This document shows positions 34,006-45,854 of a stretch of 64,000 nt of DNA, in pieces. Numbering within the stretch: position 1 is the stretch's first letter; each line of letters begins with the position of its first letter. The translations under genes and the position numbers were made by a program. This DNA is from Patiria miniata (taxonomy: Eukaryota; Echinodermata; Asteroidea; Valvatida; Asterinidae). The notes under the pieces are model-generated. The model saw nothing but the letters and a program-made list of their open reading frames with translations, was not told where the DNA came from and searched no databases. The DNA lies in contig NW_024037076.1 of assembly GCF_015706575.1 (NCBI RefSeq), positions 16,186,898-16,250,897 of the forward strand, written 5' to 3'.

Positions 34006-34859
34006 CTACAGGGGACTCTATATTCAAAACATAACACATGTTCTGTAAAACGAACGTTTTGAATCACTGTGAAACACTGCATGGTACCCAAAAATTTAGG
34101 GATATTTATTATGTACACGCACTGCGGGTTTTTCAAAAGTTTTATACACAGCTGATCTATACAATCACACACTGCACTGCTAAATGACGATCAATGCCAA
34201 AAGACACTTACCTTATTTTAAAAGTCAATAGCTTTTTTCATCTGCAAGGGATTAGACACACCCTGAAAATATACAGAAAGAAAATATTAAACAATATACG
34301 CCAATAACATCATGTGAAATGGAAATTATGGTTAAACAATTTGTACCTGACCTTACAAATACTAGAATTTTCTTTTCAAAATCATTCATATGCTGGTCCC
34401 TTTCAGCTTACATAACTTAGGCAGAGGTGATAACACTAGCATGCTTTTGTTGAATAGTTAATCACGATTTCAAAAAAAAATCCACTCCACTGAATTTTCC
34501 AAGATTACAAAAATTTTGATACTGCGTGTTTGCAATTGTAATTCGCCCCATAGGCTTATAGCCTCATATTAGGTATACACTCAACAAAGACCACCCCATA
34601 ATGTGGCTCAAATACAGAACTTACTTCATAATATTGTGAGCTGCACAGCAGTTATACTGTATAACAGCATCGTCATCCAAGAAAAATAATATGAGGAAAT
34701 CAAAATCAGGGTTGTTTTTTCCCCTTCATATTCATGTTTTATCACACGATCCTTTGGCCAATAATTGCTCCCACTAATTCATCTCATCTCACATTTCTAA
34801 ATCTATCATATTGTATATCGGGATTAATTAAATCAAACAACACAAAAGACAAAACTTAC

Positions 34860-35135
34860 CACCTGTGTGGAAGCTTCCAGAACTGGTTCAAACTACAACC
34901 GTCGTACTGCATGCACAGAATACGTTGCATCTGAGTACTCTTGCTGACTTGGCAATATGCATACCAAACTTGACCTCTCGCCTAGGTCATGACCAACTGT
35001 TAGTACCTTCTGTGAGACTACATCATACATGTATATTGTTTCATTACCCGATGCAAATTTTGTTACCACGAATGACGATACTAATTCTCGCCATTACATT
35101 ATTATATTAGTGTGCCCAGATTATTGTCAGAAAAA
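34860..35135 (-). promoter_or_regulatory. Possible start region of the minus-strand transcript
   Basis: The minus strand holds CCGCCATTTTT (about 35,130-35,140), a YY1-type promoter motif, 270 bp before a GTAAGT donor at 34,859. Paired E-boxes lie 360 bp further upstream (35,498-35,527). Confidence 0.3.
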
Positions 35136-35379
35136 TGGCGGTTGGCTTTGTGCCGCGTAATAACTGCCCCGATTATTCTCAGACAACACACAAAACCACA
35201 CAGTGAGAGTTGATTTGACTTTTCTAACATAGATTTTTTGAGCCGCTAATTTATTTCTCCTCGGTCAATGTTTAACTGTATTAAATGTCCGTAAATACGT
35301 TAACAAGCTATAACATACCGATAATTCCCTATTTGCTAAAAGATATTTGCCTTAGAAACATTTTAAACAAGCTAAAAAC

Positions 35380-36050
35380 GGGGCACGCTTGCCCCAAATA
35401 CTTGCCATGCTTGGCATCACTGGGCCCGAAACCTTGGCACGCTTGCCAACCATTCACTAGCCCCACCAGAACAAGTGGATGCTAGCCAAAGTGTTTTGTC
35501 ACATGACTTAAGTATTTGTCACGTGACTTTAGTATTTATATGCCTATATTACTCAAGAAGTTATTTGTAGTTAAAGCAACCGATTTGGTCCACCGCTCGT
35601 AGATACGGTTGGCATGCCCCATCAGTACAAATGGGTGCTTGGCGTACTTTTTTGCAAAGATTAAACACAACTTGTTAAATGTTTAACGTCCAAATTCAAA
35701 GGTTTTACTTAAGAACTATTCACCCAACTTGTTTATTTAGTTTGAATTGAGGCACTGCCCGTACGCTCCCAGCCAACTTCGCCAAACGCGCAACGCGCGC
35801 CCCATGGGACGACAGGCAGTACCCTCACACCCTTACCCCGAAGAGTAGAACCCCAAAAGAGAAAGACTGAACGAAACAAATACTAGCGCCAGGGTAATAC
35901 TGGAGTTGTGTCTATATTACCAACTGAGGATAGAGTGCGAACTGCTACCATTTCTTTCTTTTTTTAAAGACTTAATGTTGCAAACATCATTAATGCTGTA
36001 ACCTCATCGGCATGCTTGCCACAAATCCTTGGCACTCTTCCTAAACCACA
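35380..36050. promoter_or_regulatory. E-box pair and repeated TTGGCA/TGCC palindromes
   Basis: GTCACATGAC (35,498-35,507) and GTCACGTGAC (35,518-35,527) lie exactly 20 bp apart; the second is the perfect CLEAR/USF-type palindrome. Around them occur GGGCACGCTTGCCC (about 35,382), TTGGCACGCTTGCCAA (about 35,434), GGTTGGCATGCCCC (about 35,608), GTGCTTGGCG (about 35,636) and GGCATGCTTGCC (about 36,009). Function is not known; NFI-like half sites are one reading. Confidence 0.4.
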
Positions 36051-37189
36051 CAAGCTGCCTCTTTTGAATTTTTGAAAATTAAACATGCATAATAATAATA
36101 CACATTACAAAGTTAGGTATTATAATCATACGCCACAACTTGATCATTGGATAACGTTGTCAAAAGAGGTAAAACTAATTACAAATGTTGATTTAATACT
36201 TTTTTATATTTCTCAAACCAATCCTGATCGATATAGATTCAATTGATACAGAGGGGGAAATGTTAGTGGCTACCTTCATAAGCTGGCCTACAAAGTGGCA
36301 AAACCATTCGTGGACAAAAAGAGGACGAAATGTACTATTTTCCCGTGGGTAGATCTAATCTAAATAAGTAAGGGGAAATATCCCCAACATATCAACCTCC
36401 TATTGTGAGTATCACTAACGTGAACTAAACAAATTAGCTATTATTGCTCCTGAAAAAGGCGAAAAGCCAGTACGAAACCCATCCTGGTGGAAAAGATCGA
36501 AAAAATTCCCTTCCGGCCCCCAAATAGGCGACCAAGTTTTTTTTTGTAGTTTTTGGAGCAAAATTATCTGGAGGCATAAAGATTTTTTTTTTTTTTTTAC
36601 TTTTTAATTGTTTATGTTATCTTCCAAAAGTACAATTATTACTTAAATCCCCTTAAAACAATGAACTTGTTGAAGTAGCCGTTATTAAATGTCAACAGTC
36701 AATGTATAGCTATAGTTAGTCATTTAAACTGTTACCTGAAGATGAGTATTCCGTGTTCAATGTAAAATAAAATACAGTACAAAATAGCCAGGACTATGTA
36801 CAACCTACAACCCAATACAATGACATCAAAAGCATGAATGCAATTTAGAAAATTCCAAGTTGTAATTTACTTAGCAATATTCATTTCATGTCAAGAAATG
36901 TTTCTAACCAGCTTTATCTGTTCCTTGTTTTTGAAGCCCAATTTTTTTTTGTGTGTGTGAAAAATCATAACCAGCAGGAGGCTTAAGTACGGTGCATCAA
37001 CGTTAACATGACAATGGGAAATATTATTACACTTACAGGTAGGCCTACATATGAATAGTACAATTGGGCTGCTAAAGATCTGGGTCAAGCACGTAAACTC
37101 GCAACGTGTGGTTAAATGTATGTGTCTACAGATCTTATAACTTAGCCTACACTTTATGTTGTATTATCCTCCTCAATGCCATCATGCTT
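36051..37189. other. No gene seen
   Basis: AT-rich with T-runs at about 36,540 and 36,590. No supported exon. Confidence 0.35.
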
Positions 37190-39959
37190 TTAAATCGCGT
37201 CAACATTGAAATGGATGTCCATAGAATTTAATAGGTCATGGTCAAAAAAAGTGTGCCGCTTTTTCTGTTGACAGCTTTTTTCCTGTTGACAGTTATTTTC
37301 CTGATATTCGCCTTTAGGCAACAGTTTATAATCTGGACGCCAAACTGGCCAAATTGCTGGACGATCAGTACCAACCGAACTTGACAAGATGTTCAACCTT
37401 GGAAGACCTCTATGTTGCAAATCTGAAGAACATTCGATGGTATGAGTCCCGGTCCCAAACCGATTTGTAGCGTGTGCTATCCCCTGGCATCCTGCAACAG
37501 AAAATACTCAAAGCAGCAGCTATCCTTTGCAAACATATCTATCTTTTAAATGTATTCATTTATTTTTTGTTTATGTGTTCGTTAGGTTGTTTGTTTGTTG
37601 GGATGTTGGGGTGTTTGTTTTATTTGTTTTGTCAGGGTGTTTGTTATCATTATTATCATTATTATTATATAATCTACAGCATCCCACAAATGGGCGACAG
37701 GTTCTTTTTTTTTTTTTTTATTTATTTGGCAAGTCACATCTGGATTTTGGCAACATGCCATGTGGGGGTGACAAATTGGAGTCATCCTATTGTTAGAACG
37801 ACCCTTAGGACAAGGAATGTTTGTGTTGCAAATTATCTAGCTCGAGAAAATCACCAAATTTCGTGAAGAAAAGATAAGAGGTAAACTTGGATTAGGTGAT
37901 AGTTTAGGGTTGTGCACAAGTCTATGGTAAAGTCTCGCTGTTATAGCATTAGTAGAAATTATTTACTATTTAATTATTAAAGTTTGTAGTATAGTATTTC
38001 ATTATAATTTTAAATGTTAGTATACATTCCTATGGCTTCACAAGTTGGCCCAGGTGACAGAAAAGGATGTCAAGCTAAACAGGAGAGAAACTATACCTCG
38101 AATGAATAGGTCCCCCTTAATTGTGTGAAAAAGAATCTAGCATTTTGCTGCAATCATACAAGGTTGGGTTAATTACACATTGTCAAGCGGAGTCTACTGC
38201 GTTTTTGGACTCTTTGGCCAGGTTCCTTGGGTTAACAATTAACATGCCTTTTCAAAATAGGTTAAGATAGTGCCCATCCAGTGATCTCAGATCTGCCAAC
38301 CTGCTCCGAAAGCAGCTGCTCTGACAAACAGCGATCATGTCATGTTTGGCCAAAATCGCAAATTTATGTGGAAGTACTATCTTATCTTAGGAACTGTCAA
38401 GATTAATCATGCCAGTGGGGACACTGTCACTCCTCTTCTTCTTCTTCTTCTTTTTAAAATTTGCATTAAAGTGATATCTTCACATTTAATTGTGTAGGCC
38501 CTACCATTAATATCATCATGATTATGTTTATAACTATGTAATTGGCATTACATGCACTGGCTAAAAACTGCTCAGGTTGCAGCGCGGTGTTATTATAGGC
38601 CCCGGGCCCCTATTTATTGTATTAGGAACCAATGCCGAAAGATCGGCTCAAATTAGCTGCAGAACAATAACATTTGTCAGACTAGAAATGGTCTGAAAAA
38701 TTAATTAATTGCCCAGGGCTGTTTTAGCTCTAGTATCTTATTGGATTTGTTTTTGTTTGTTTTAATATTTGTGTGTTTTTTAGTTTATTTATTTATTATT
38801 CATTTACTTCTTATTATGTTTTACGGTTACATTTGCACTCTGGCCACGATTTGAGACAAATACAAATGAAATAACTGAATAGGCGCTAGAGCCTAGCCCC
38901 TGCTTATTCTTTCATGAGTTTTAGTCCTATATGTTAGGAAAACAAAACAAGCCCCACTGCATGCCTCAACATGTCGTAATATAGGGCCAACAAAGGCCTA
39001 TTAATTATATTATTAAAAAAAAAACTATTGATAAAATTCAATAATAATTTTTTTTTCAAATAAAATGAAGTAGGGACCAGGTATCTCCGTTGAGGGAAGT
39101 AATTGCAAAAGTGAATGAACAAGTCAACTGAACACTTAGAATAGCTCATGCTCATAGTCATAGCTTCAGGAAACCAGGATGTAGGCCTAGGCTTATTAAT
39201 TATGGCAAACAATTAAGCTACCCAGGTATAAAGTTGACTCAGTAGGCTACCAAAGTTAAGGCCTCGGTGATCAAGTGATGCCTAATCGCCATGATTCGCC
39301 TTCAGCTTGCAGTGGATTGGCATTCGCGCTTAACGGTCCCCGAATGATCGAATTTGTATCAAATCGGCCTAGGCCTATGCCGACGTCAACACCGATGCCC
39401 CGTCTGAGTGATCATGGTGATATTACATTCAATGTGCCGTAAAACTCAACAGACATATTGGACAATTTGTTCAGTTTAAATATCAAAATCATTAATTCAA
39501 CTATCCAAATTAGGTCAAACCATGGAGGTATGAAAGGAAATTGTAGGATTCAATCAAATGTCGATCGATCTCCGCACTTTCGATAGGGCCCTACCGCTGG
39601 CTGCGTATAATTGAGGCCTAGCGTTAAAACTAAAATCATAGAAACGGTGAACAAAAACTTCACACGATATTGCACAGTACAACAAAAAAACGGGCCCAAA
39701 ACAAATGCTGTGTGATTGGAAAATTCTCACCTTGAATTCCATCATGCATGGCATGTTTGAGCATGATGTCCAAGCCAGTGCACGAAGCGGGAAATCTCGA
39801 GAGAGGGTCGTGAAGAACAAATATCCAGCGTTCACACTGTACTGCAGGCCGACACGTTGCCGCGGTCAAGCATGCCGAGAACACCAGCCACCAGCACCGG
39901 GGCGGATTGAAAGCTGGGCGGGGATGCGCCGCCCGGACTCGGCTGGAACGCACCGTCAT
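37190..39959 (-). CDS. Candidate two-exon secreted or membrane protein of 153 aa
   Basis: Exon 1 (39,959-39,731) opens with ATG in a CpG-rich stretch. It encodes a basic start, a hydrophobic stretch CWWLVFSACLTAATC (about residues 22-36, signal peptide or anchor), then CERWIFVLHDPLSRF and GLDIMLKHAMHDGIQ, and ends at CAAG|GTGAGA in phase 1. Exon 2 (37,422-37,190) follows a TTCTTCAG acceptor in matching phase: the split codon makes Asp, then LQHRGLPRLNILSSSVG, TDRPAIWPVWRPDYKLLP and a Gln/Lys-rich tail to TAA. The matching phase supports the join over a 2.3-kb intron. No family was recognised. A competing plus-strand frame at 37,325-37,470 (YNLDAKLAKLLDDQY, then TLEDLYVANLKNIRW) overlaps exon 2; only one is likely real. 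Confidence 0.35.
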
Positions 39960-40500
39960 GACCGTTGATTTAGCACATGGACTTCGGTGTCCGTAAACTT
40001 ATGACGGGCCATGATTCAAGTAGGACTACACAAGCTTCAATCATGGACGGCTGACATAATCCAGTGGTGATTCAGCATTCCAAAAAGTACTAGTAGGCCT
40101 AAGCCTATAACGCTGAGAATTCATGTTCTGGAAACCTTGGACGGCTGTGACAAATCGCATGAAATGTCGACAAGCGAGCGGATCGCTTGGGCTGACGTTC
40201 TGACGAGGCATCTTGTAAAAGCTGTATGGTCGTACTCGTAGGATATACGTAAATGCCGTCTCCAAAACCCCAAAAGATCACTGAAGTCAGCTGCATAACA
40301 TTTGCAAATCATAAGTTCACTAACCGAAGTTCAAATGTGAACGAAAAATTCATGGAATGTAAGCGAACAAACGCTTATTCCAGGAGAAATTTTTTTTTGT
40401 TGTTGCGGTCTCAAAAAGCTACGCCGAACTGGCCTTTCATCGACGCGACGGCGCGCGTGCACGTAGTGCGTCTGTGCGCGCGCGCGCGTGGACTTATCAC
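39960..40500 (-). promoter_or_regulatory. CpG-rich stretch upstream of the candidate 153-aa gene
   Basis: CpG content is high (GCGCGCGCGCGCG at about 40,476, GACGCGACGGCGCGCGTG at about 40,441) compared with its AT-rich surroundings. It lies directly upstream of a minus-strand ATG. Promoter function is inferred. Confidence 0.3.
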
Positions 40501-40639
40501 ATTTGTACCAATATTTATATCTCCCTTGGAAGTTACATCAACTTCTGCCTATGAACAGCACGTTTGGCTTGATGCCAGCAATGGATGGCCAGCTGCAACT
40601 TGTGCAATCAATATGTTTACTAATTCCATACCATAGCAA

Positions 40640-41085
40640 CCATCCGCTGATTAAAGGGAATATACATCATTTGCTTTTGCTGTAATTTTCAGAAATGGAT
40701 GGAATTGGGGGGTTGGAAATATATAGCAAATATAGTTACACTGACTTTTTTGAGGTTTTGGGTTTGAAAATGCTATAAAAACCAAGAAAAACGATCATTT
40801 TCCTGTAGTCTGGTTCCCTGACTCCATATAAGAAGAAACAGAGCAGTTTACATACATTGGGGAATTGTAAGGTCAGGGAACCAGTCTAGCTGGCTCGTGC
40901 CCGTTCATAGGTTTGTAATCGATTGCAAACAAGTGCGATGGTCAATTGGGGCCAGTATTTGAAAAAAAAGCCAGTTGTTTCCAACGCTGATCGGCCGATC
41001 AGCGTTGGAAATTGATACAAAAATACCCCTTTTCTTGAAAATGACAGTATACCAGGTGCCATGATTTTACAGGATGCTTTACACT
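40640..41085 (-). repeat. Dispersed repeat family X, copy 2 (inverted)
   Basis: Reverse-complement match to 27,775-28,140. Contains an inverted pair GGTTCCCTGAC/GTCAGGGAACC (about 40,813 and 40,871) and a 34-bp perfect palindrome at about 40,977-41,010 centred on CTGATCGGCCGATCAG. Confidence 0.65.
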
Positions 41086-41289
41086 GTCATTCACTAACAG
41101 TCCAGCAAGGTATTTCAAAATGATTTGCTAGTTTTATTTTTTGATGTTTGCAAATGTTGTATTTTCCCTTTAACAGAGAGTTTGAAACTCAGCCAGCCGT
41201 GTGTTCGTGGAGAATAATGTATTTTATCTTTCAGTGATAAAATGACTTATGCCAGCACGCAATCAGATTTAATCCTATTGGTTAAGACC

Positions 41290-41625
41290 TAACATCACGT
41301 GGTCATTTTAAACATCGTGACGTGTACCGTGTTTATTAGGTGTTGAACACAAACAGCTAAATTAATAACTTGAGTTATTATTAGTGTCCTAATTAGTTAA
41401 TAAGCCTTTTTTTAAACAAACTGTTATTCTTTGGGAATCAACAAAATGCTAACTAGTGAAATTGAACAGTTAAAATATTTTCTAAAACCGATAATAAACA
41501 CCCTATAGCACTGTTTTGTTTAAAAACACATGATGTGTTTAATTTTGTCACATAGTGTTTAAATCTAAAACACTGCGTTTATTTCTTAAACGTGTCACAT
41601 GTTCTCGCGTTTTACAGTGAGCTGA
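41290..41625. mobile_element. MITE-like element built of GTGTTTAAA words, copy 2
   Basis: Ends TTCTCGCGTTTTACAGTG at 41,625 and contains TGTTTAAAAACACATGATG, GTGTTTAAATC and TTAAACGTGTCACATG. Related to 32,162-32,560. The left end was not fixed. Confidence 0.5.
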
Positions 41626-41814
41626 TCAACATGAAATTTTGTGACTTTTCCAAACTTGTTACAGTGGTCACCATGGTACCAAACACACTTTTGTAGTGTG
41701 TTCATAATTACCATGGCAACCGATGTAAAGACATCGGTGCTAATAAACTAAAAGCAAAATACTTCCATTTTCAAAACATATCACGGAGGAATTATCTTTA
41801 GGGCAAAAATTATT

Positions 41815-42040
41815 ATGTACCATGTACATGTATCCATATTACACCCCCCCCTTGCGCTTTCCAGATATTCCAAACCACTCCCACAATGACAAAAGAATAG
41901 CCAAACCTACATAGTGCATATAAATATGTGGACTTTCCGCAATTAAGGCAATATGTAAAATACATGCTGAATTCTTTGGGAGGGGGAGGAGTCGCTGCTC
42001 ATAATGAGCACTGGAGTAGGCAGAGGGGTGGCAGGGGGTG
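41815..42040. repeat. Direct repeat, copy 1
   Basis: Blocks GCGCTTTCCAGATATTCC, GCCAAACCTACATAGTGCAT, ATATGTGGACTTTCCGCAAT and GAATTCTTTGGGAGGGGGAG recur in the same order at 43,240-43,470. Confidence 0.75.
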
Positions 42041-43239
42041 GGCTGTGAGACGGATACGGCTTTAAGTGTAAGTTATGAAAGGTTCACAGTTTTTTTTAAA
42101 CTAAAAGCAATAATACTTCCATTTTCAAAACCTATCACAAAAGTATTATCTTTAGACTGAAATTCGTGGCTATATAAGTAACAACAATACATGCTCAGTA
42201 TGTAACGTGGCCAGCATCGGTGCGAGCCGAGAAGCACATGTAGTTTTCACCTTTCATTCTGCATTTTGTTTGTTTTGATGTACTTCTCTGATTATTACAT
42301 GAATCAATTGCAGAGCATTAAATAACATCAACAAAATTATGTATATTTACCTTAGTTTTGCCAATTCGGGTTGAAAACCCACCAATTTTACAACAAAACA
42401 AATCAGTAAGTATATAGTCCCCATGGCAGTGACAATGGATGCATACAATTACCTGATTGGGATGAATGTTTACACATAAAATACAGAAATTATGCCCAAA
42501 ATATTATCTAGTCAAGAGTTTGGAAAAATACAAATGTATATATATAAAATATCTAGCGGTAACAGCAATAGAACCAAGAATGTCATATTATAGAGTAGTG
42601 GTCAACCAATATTTTCCTGCCAAATCAGTTGTAGGAAAATCGGTCAAAGCATATGCAAATCAACATGGGATCACAGTGTGCTGTACCCCTCCCTCTTAGA
42701 AAAAAACCCCAAATACCCGCCAGAAAGGGTTCAAATCTGTAAGCACTTCGTTAGGTGGGGAAGTTGATTTTTTTTTTAAATTAACACATTAACAAAACAT
42801 TCCCTGTTTGTATACCTCTTCCCCCCCCCCCAAAAATGTAATTTATAAGCACTCATACATTGCTTGCCATGCAACAATGGATGCAACACAGAAGTGTTGC
42901 CTGCATGTTGACTACTGATGACTACTGATGAGTTTGGAAAAGACTCAAATGTCATGCTGGTTACGAAATTACAATTTTGGAGGGCATAGCAGCACCCACA
43001 ACGGTAGTATATTCGACTTTATATGTACTCGATCTGACCATAACTACACGTAGGGCCAAGACAATTCAATCAATCAAAACAGAAGCCGTTTTGAGTTTTC
43101 GTTAGCGTGATAGTTGTTTCAAAGTACATGTATTTTGATATACAGATATGAGTTATTTGCTCTCTAAATCGCCATATAATTTCTCTGTATTAAAAAAATA
43201 ATAATAATAATAATTTTGTTGAAAAAAAAAGCACTATGC
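42041..43239. other. No gene seen
   Basis: AT-rich sequence between the two direct repeats. It holds diverged copies of a block also at 41,740-41,810 (ACTTCCATTTTCAAAAC). A 77-codon frame at 42,466-42,699 has no recognisable domain. Confidence 0.35.
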
Positions 43240-43470
43240 ACCATGTACATGTGTCGATATTACACCCCCTGCGCTTTCCAGATATTCCAAACCACTCCCA
43301 CAACGACAAAAAAATAGCCAAACCTACATAGTGCATACAAATATGTGGACTTTCCGCAATTAAGGCAATATGTAACCTTCACAATAATACATGTTGAATT
43401 CTTTGGGAGGGGGAGGAGTCGTTGCTCATAATGAGCATTGGAGTAGCTTTTAGTGTAAGTTATGAAAGGT
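43240..43470. repeat. Direct repeat, copy 2
   Basis: Near-identical to 41,815-42,040 with small indels, 1.4 kb apart. Confidence 0.75.
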
Positions 43471-44600
43471 TCACTTGCAAATTGATATCTATTTACAATT
43501 TTAATGTAGGCAAATACAATTAGCAATCAAAATCTGAATTTGATGGCAAGGGAATGGGCAGGGCGTAGCTAGAAGGGGAGGACTAGACATCATTTTTTTT
43601 TTTTTTTTACTAATGGATGCATTTCAATCAGAGGACAATGGATATCATGGCCATTATTATTCATTGCGGCTTGCAAACACATGATTTTTGCCCATGTGGC
43701 AATGATTTTACCGACAAAGCCAAGTTATTGGTGGGTGGTCACACCTCACCCTCAACCCCAAGCAATGCCCCGGGTGGGGGAAGGGGAGGCTGTGAAAAGG
43801 AAGTCTATGTAATTTCTAAAGTGTTCAATTACATATTATTTATTTACATTTCTTTCGTTATGCAACATACAAGTTCTAAATTCGGTGGCAAAGGGGTTTG
43901 GGGTGGGCGGGGCCTAGCCAGGTGTGGGGGGACGGCACGACCTACTACTCATCCACTAGTCTAAAAATGATACACAATATGATTCTGTTTCAGAAACTGT
44001 GCTAGGTTCATGAACAATACCAATTATACAAGTTAGTACTCAAAACAAAGGAAAACACTGAAAATACACTTTTTACGGTTTTTGTGAAATTTACCATTTT
44101 GGAGCGCTACTGCACAAAGGATATACAATAACGCAAAATGTTCTCGCCAGATATGAAAAGACCAATGTCTGAACTAATCATAGTCGAAAGGAAATTGTTT
44201 TGAGTGCCCTGGCAAGTGCCACTTTGGAGGGTAAAAATGGGGTAAAAATGCAATTTTGCTAGTTGTAGAAACATGCTGTATTGTAGGGCCTAAAAGTAAG
44301 ATAAAGGTGATTATTCAAAAGTGTTTCTATTTATGTTTTGTAAGGGTAAGGATGATACTTTGTCGTGAGATACTTTTGTGACTTTACTTCGCAGTTTGGC
44401 TTGATGACCTTTGAAAATAACCCCCCAAATATGAATTTTCGCAGCCTCAAAATTGCCACAGAAAGGCCAAAACACATAAGGGCCCGTTACCATGGCAATG
44501 AGCAAATATGTTTAAAAAGTCTATTTTGGTTACTTGCTTTCCAAGTCCTTTAATTCCACAAAGTATAACATTTTTTTTTTAGCTTGGACACTTATATGAA
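43465..44600 (+). repeat. Dispersed family Y, copy 2, with 115-codon open frame
   Basis: Inverted match of 29,050-30,140. The plus-strand frame 43,617-43,964 is again 115 codons and aligns with the first copy (HFNQRT, HDFCPCGNDFTDKAKLLVGG, PSTPSNAPG). The second half diverges with compensating indels. Confidence 0.55.
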
Positions 44601-45119
44601 GTATTTACAAGAAAAGACTCTTAAGCAGCAAATTAATAAACAAGTTAATCAACAATGCATACAAAAATGCAAACTTTGCAACTGCAAGTAAACAAAAACT
44701 AAAATTCAGCAAAACAATTGGTAGCTTCTCGACTGAGATTTCCAACAAATGCCTAAGGGAAATCAAACGTAATAACCAAATAAATAATATAATTACAGTC
44801 TTGAAATAATAACAAACTGATTATAGAAAGCAATATAACCCAACGAAAAATGAACTGCTCACTTCTCAATAAACTAATTCAAGGAAACAAAAAATACTAA
44901 AGTTTGGTTTTATGTTTAAGATACAATCCCCCCAAGATGGTTGCGATGTCTGGACTGTCGTCCCGGACGCACTATTGGGTCAGAGGTGGACCGGATCTAT
45001 CAGTCACCGGCTGGCGAGTATAGGTCCACTGGATCCTTGCCGACACTGAGTATAGGTTTGGGCTCACAGGAATGGAAATTGGTTGAGGTTCCAAACTGGG
45101 GTCCCTATAAACCCTAACC
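44601..45119. other. No gene seen
   Basis: A-rich; no supported feature. Confidence 0.35.
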
Positions 45120-45225
45120 CTAATCCAATGGGACGCCCTAATCCAATGGGACGTCGGACCGACGGGACGTCGGACCGACGGGACGTCGGACCGACGGGAC
45201 GTCGGACTAATAGAGACGTCCCCAA
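45120..45225. repeat. 16-bp tandem repeat, about 4 copies
   Basis: GGGACGTCGGACCGAC repeats, preceded by two copies of CCTAATCCAATGGGACG. Confidence 0.8.
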
Positions 45226-45669
45226 AACAATCTACATTAACTGTAGTTCTCCTCGTGACACGATGTCTTTTGTGATAATTATTACGACTTTAACCGTGGG
45301 CCTACAGGGTCTAAAAGACGCTTCCCTCCTACTGCATGGATACATTCTGTTAAAAAAAGACCACAACAAAGCGGGTTCGTATCTCTGTTTTAGGGTTGAA
45401 AACGGCCAATAACGATTAACGGTCAAGTATATGTTTCCACCTTTTTAAATCAAATTCAACTCTCTCACATGATTTCCGATCTGATAAAAACAGTTTCAGA
45501 ACATTGAAAATCTCAGCTACAAGTTAAAACATAAATGGACTCCCACTAAATGCGTATCAGATTAATTTACAATGAATGTGCACCCCAACCAATTTGATCT
45601 ATTAATGAATGTAGTATTAAAAGTAAACAAATCTTTTACTTTTAGTGATTATTGACGACTGAGTTTCTC
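45226..45669. other. Upstream region of the LRR gene; no motif assigned
   Basis: AT-rich sequence before the signal-peptide exon. No clear TATA or other promoter element can be named. Confidence 0.3.
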
Positions 45670-45757
45670 ATGATGGGTTGGGCTTGTTCATCGTTCTCTC
45701 TGCTGGTTACCATCACTTTGATGTTGTGTGCCACCACTTCTGCACAGTCCTCAACAG
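45670..45757 (+). CDS. Signal-peptide exon of LRR/LGR gene 2 (exon 1)
   Basis: ATG at 45,670 (a second ATG follows at once) encodes MMGWACSSFSLLVTITLMLC then ATTSAQSST. It has a clear hydrophobic core and a T-S-A|Q cleavage site, so the product enters the secretory pathway. The exon ends CAACAG|GTTGGT with one base of a split codon (phase 1). Exon 2 at 47,407 begins with the matching two bases, making Glu. Size, phase and the Cys-rich exon that follows fit an LRR ectodomain. The donor is weaker than the others in the gene. Confidence 0.65.
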
Positions 45758-45854
45758 GTTGGTTGGAAATGTATTATTTATTTATTTTTTGTCTCCTTTT
45801 TTTTGGATATTGATTAAAAATGATAAAAGTGAACAGGAACTGTCAGGATAAACC

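Noticed and set aside
37325-37470. Plus-strand exon candidate YNLDAKLAKLLDDQY ... NIRW
   Set aside because: Has a usable acceptor and either a donor or a stop, but the overlapping minus-strand exon has a phase-matched partner in a CpG-rich first exon. Kept only as an alternative.
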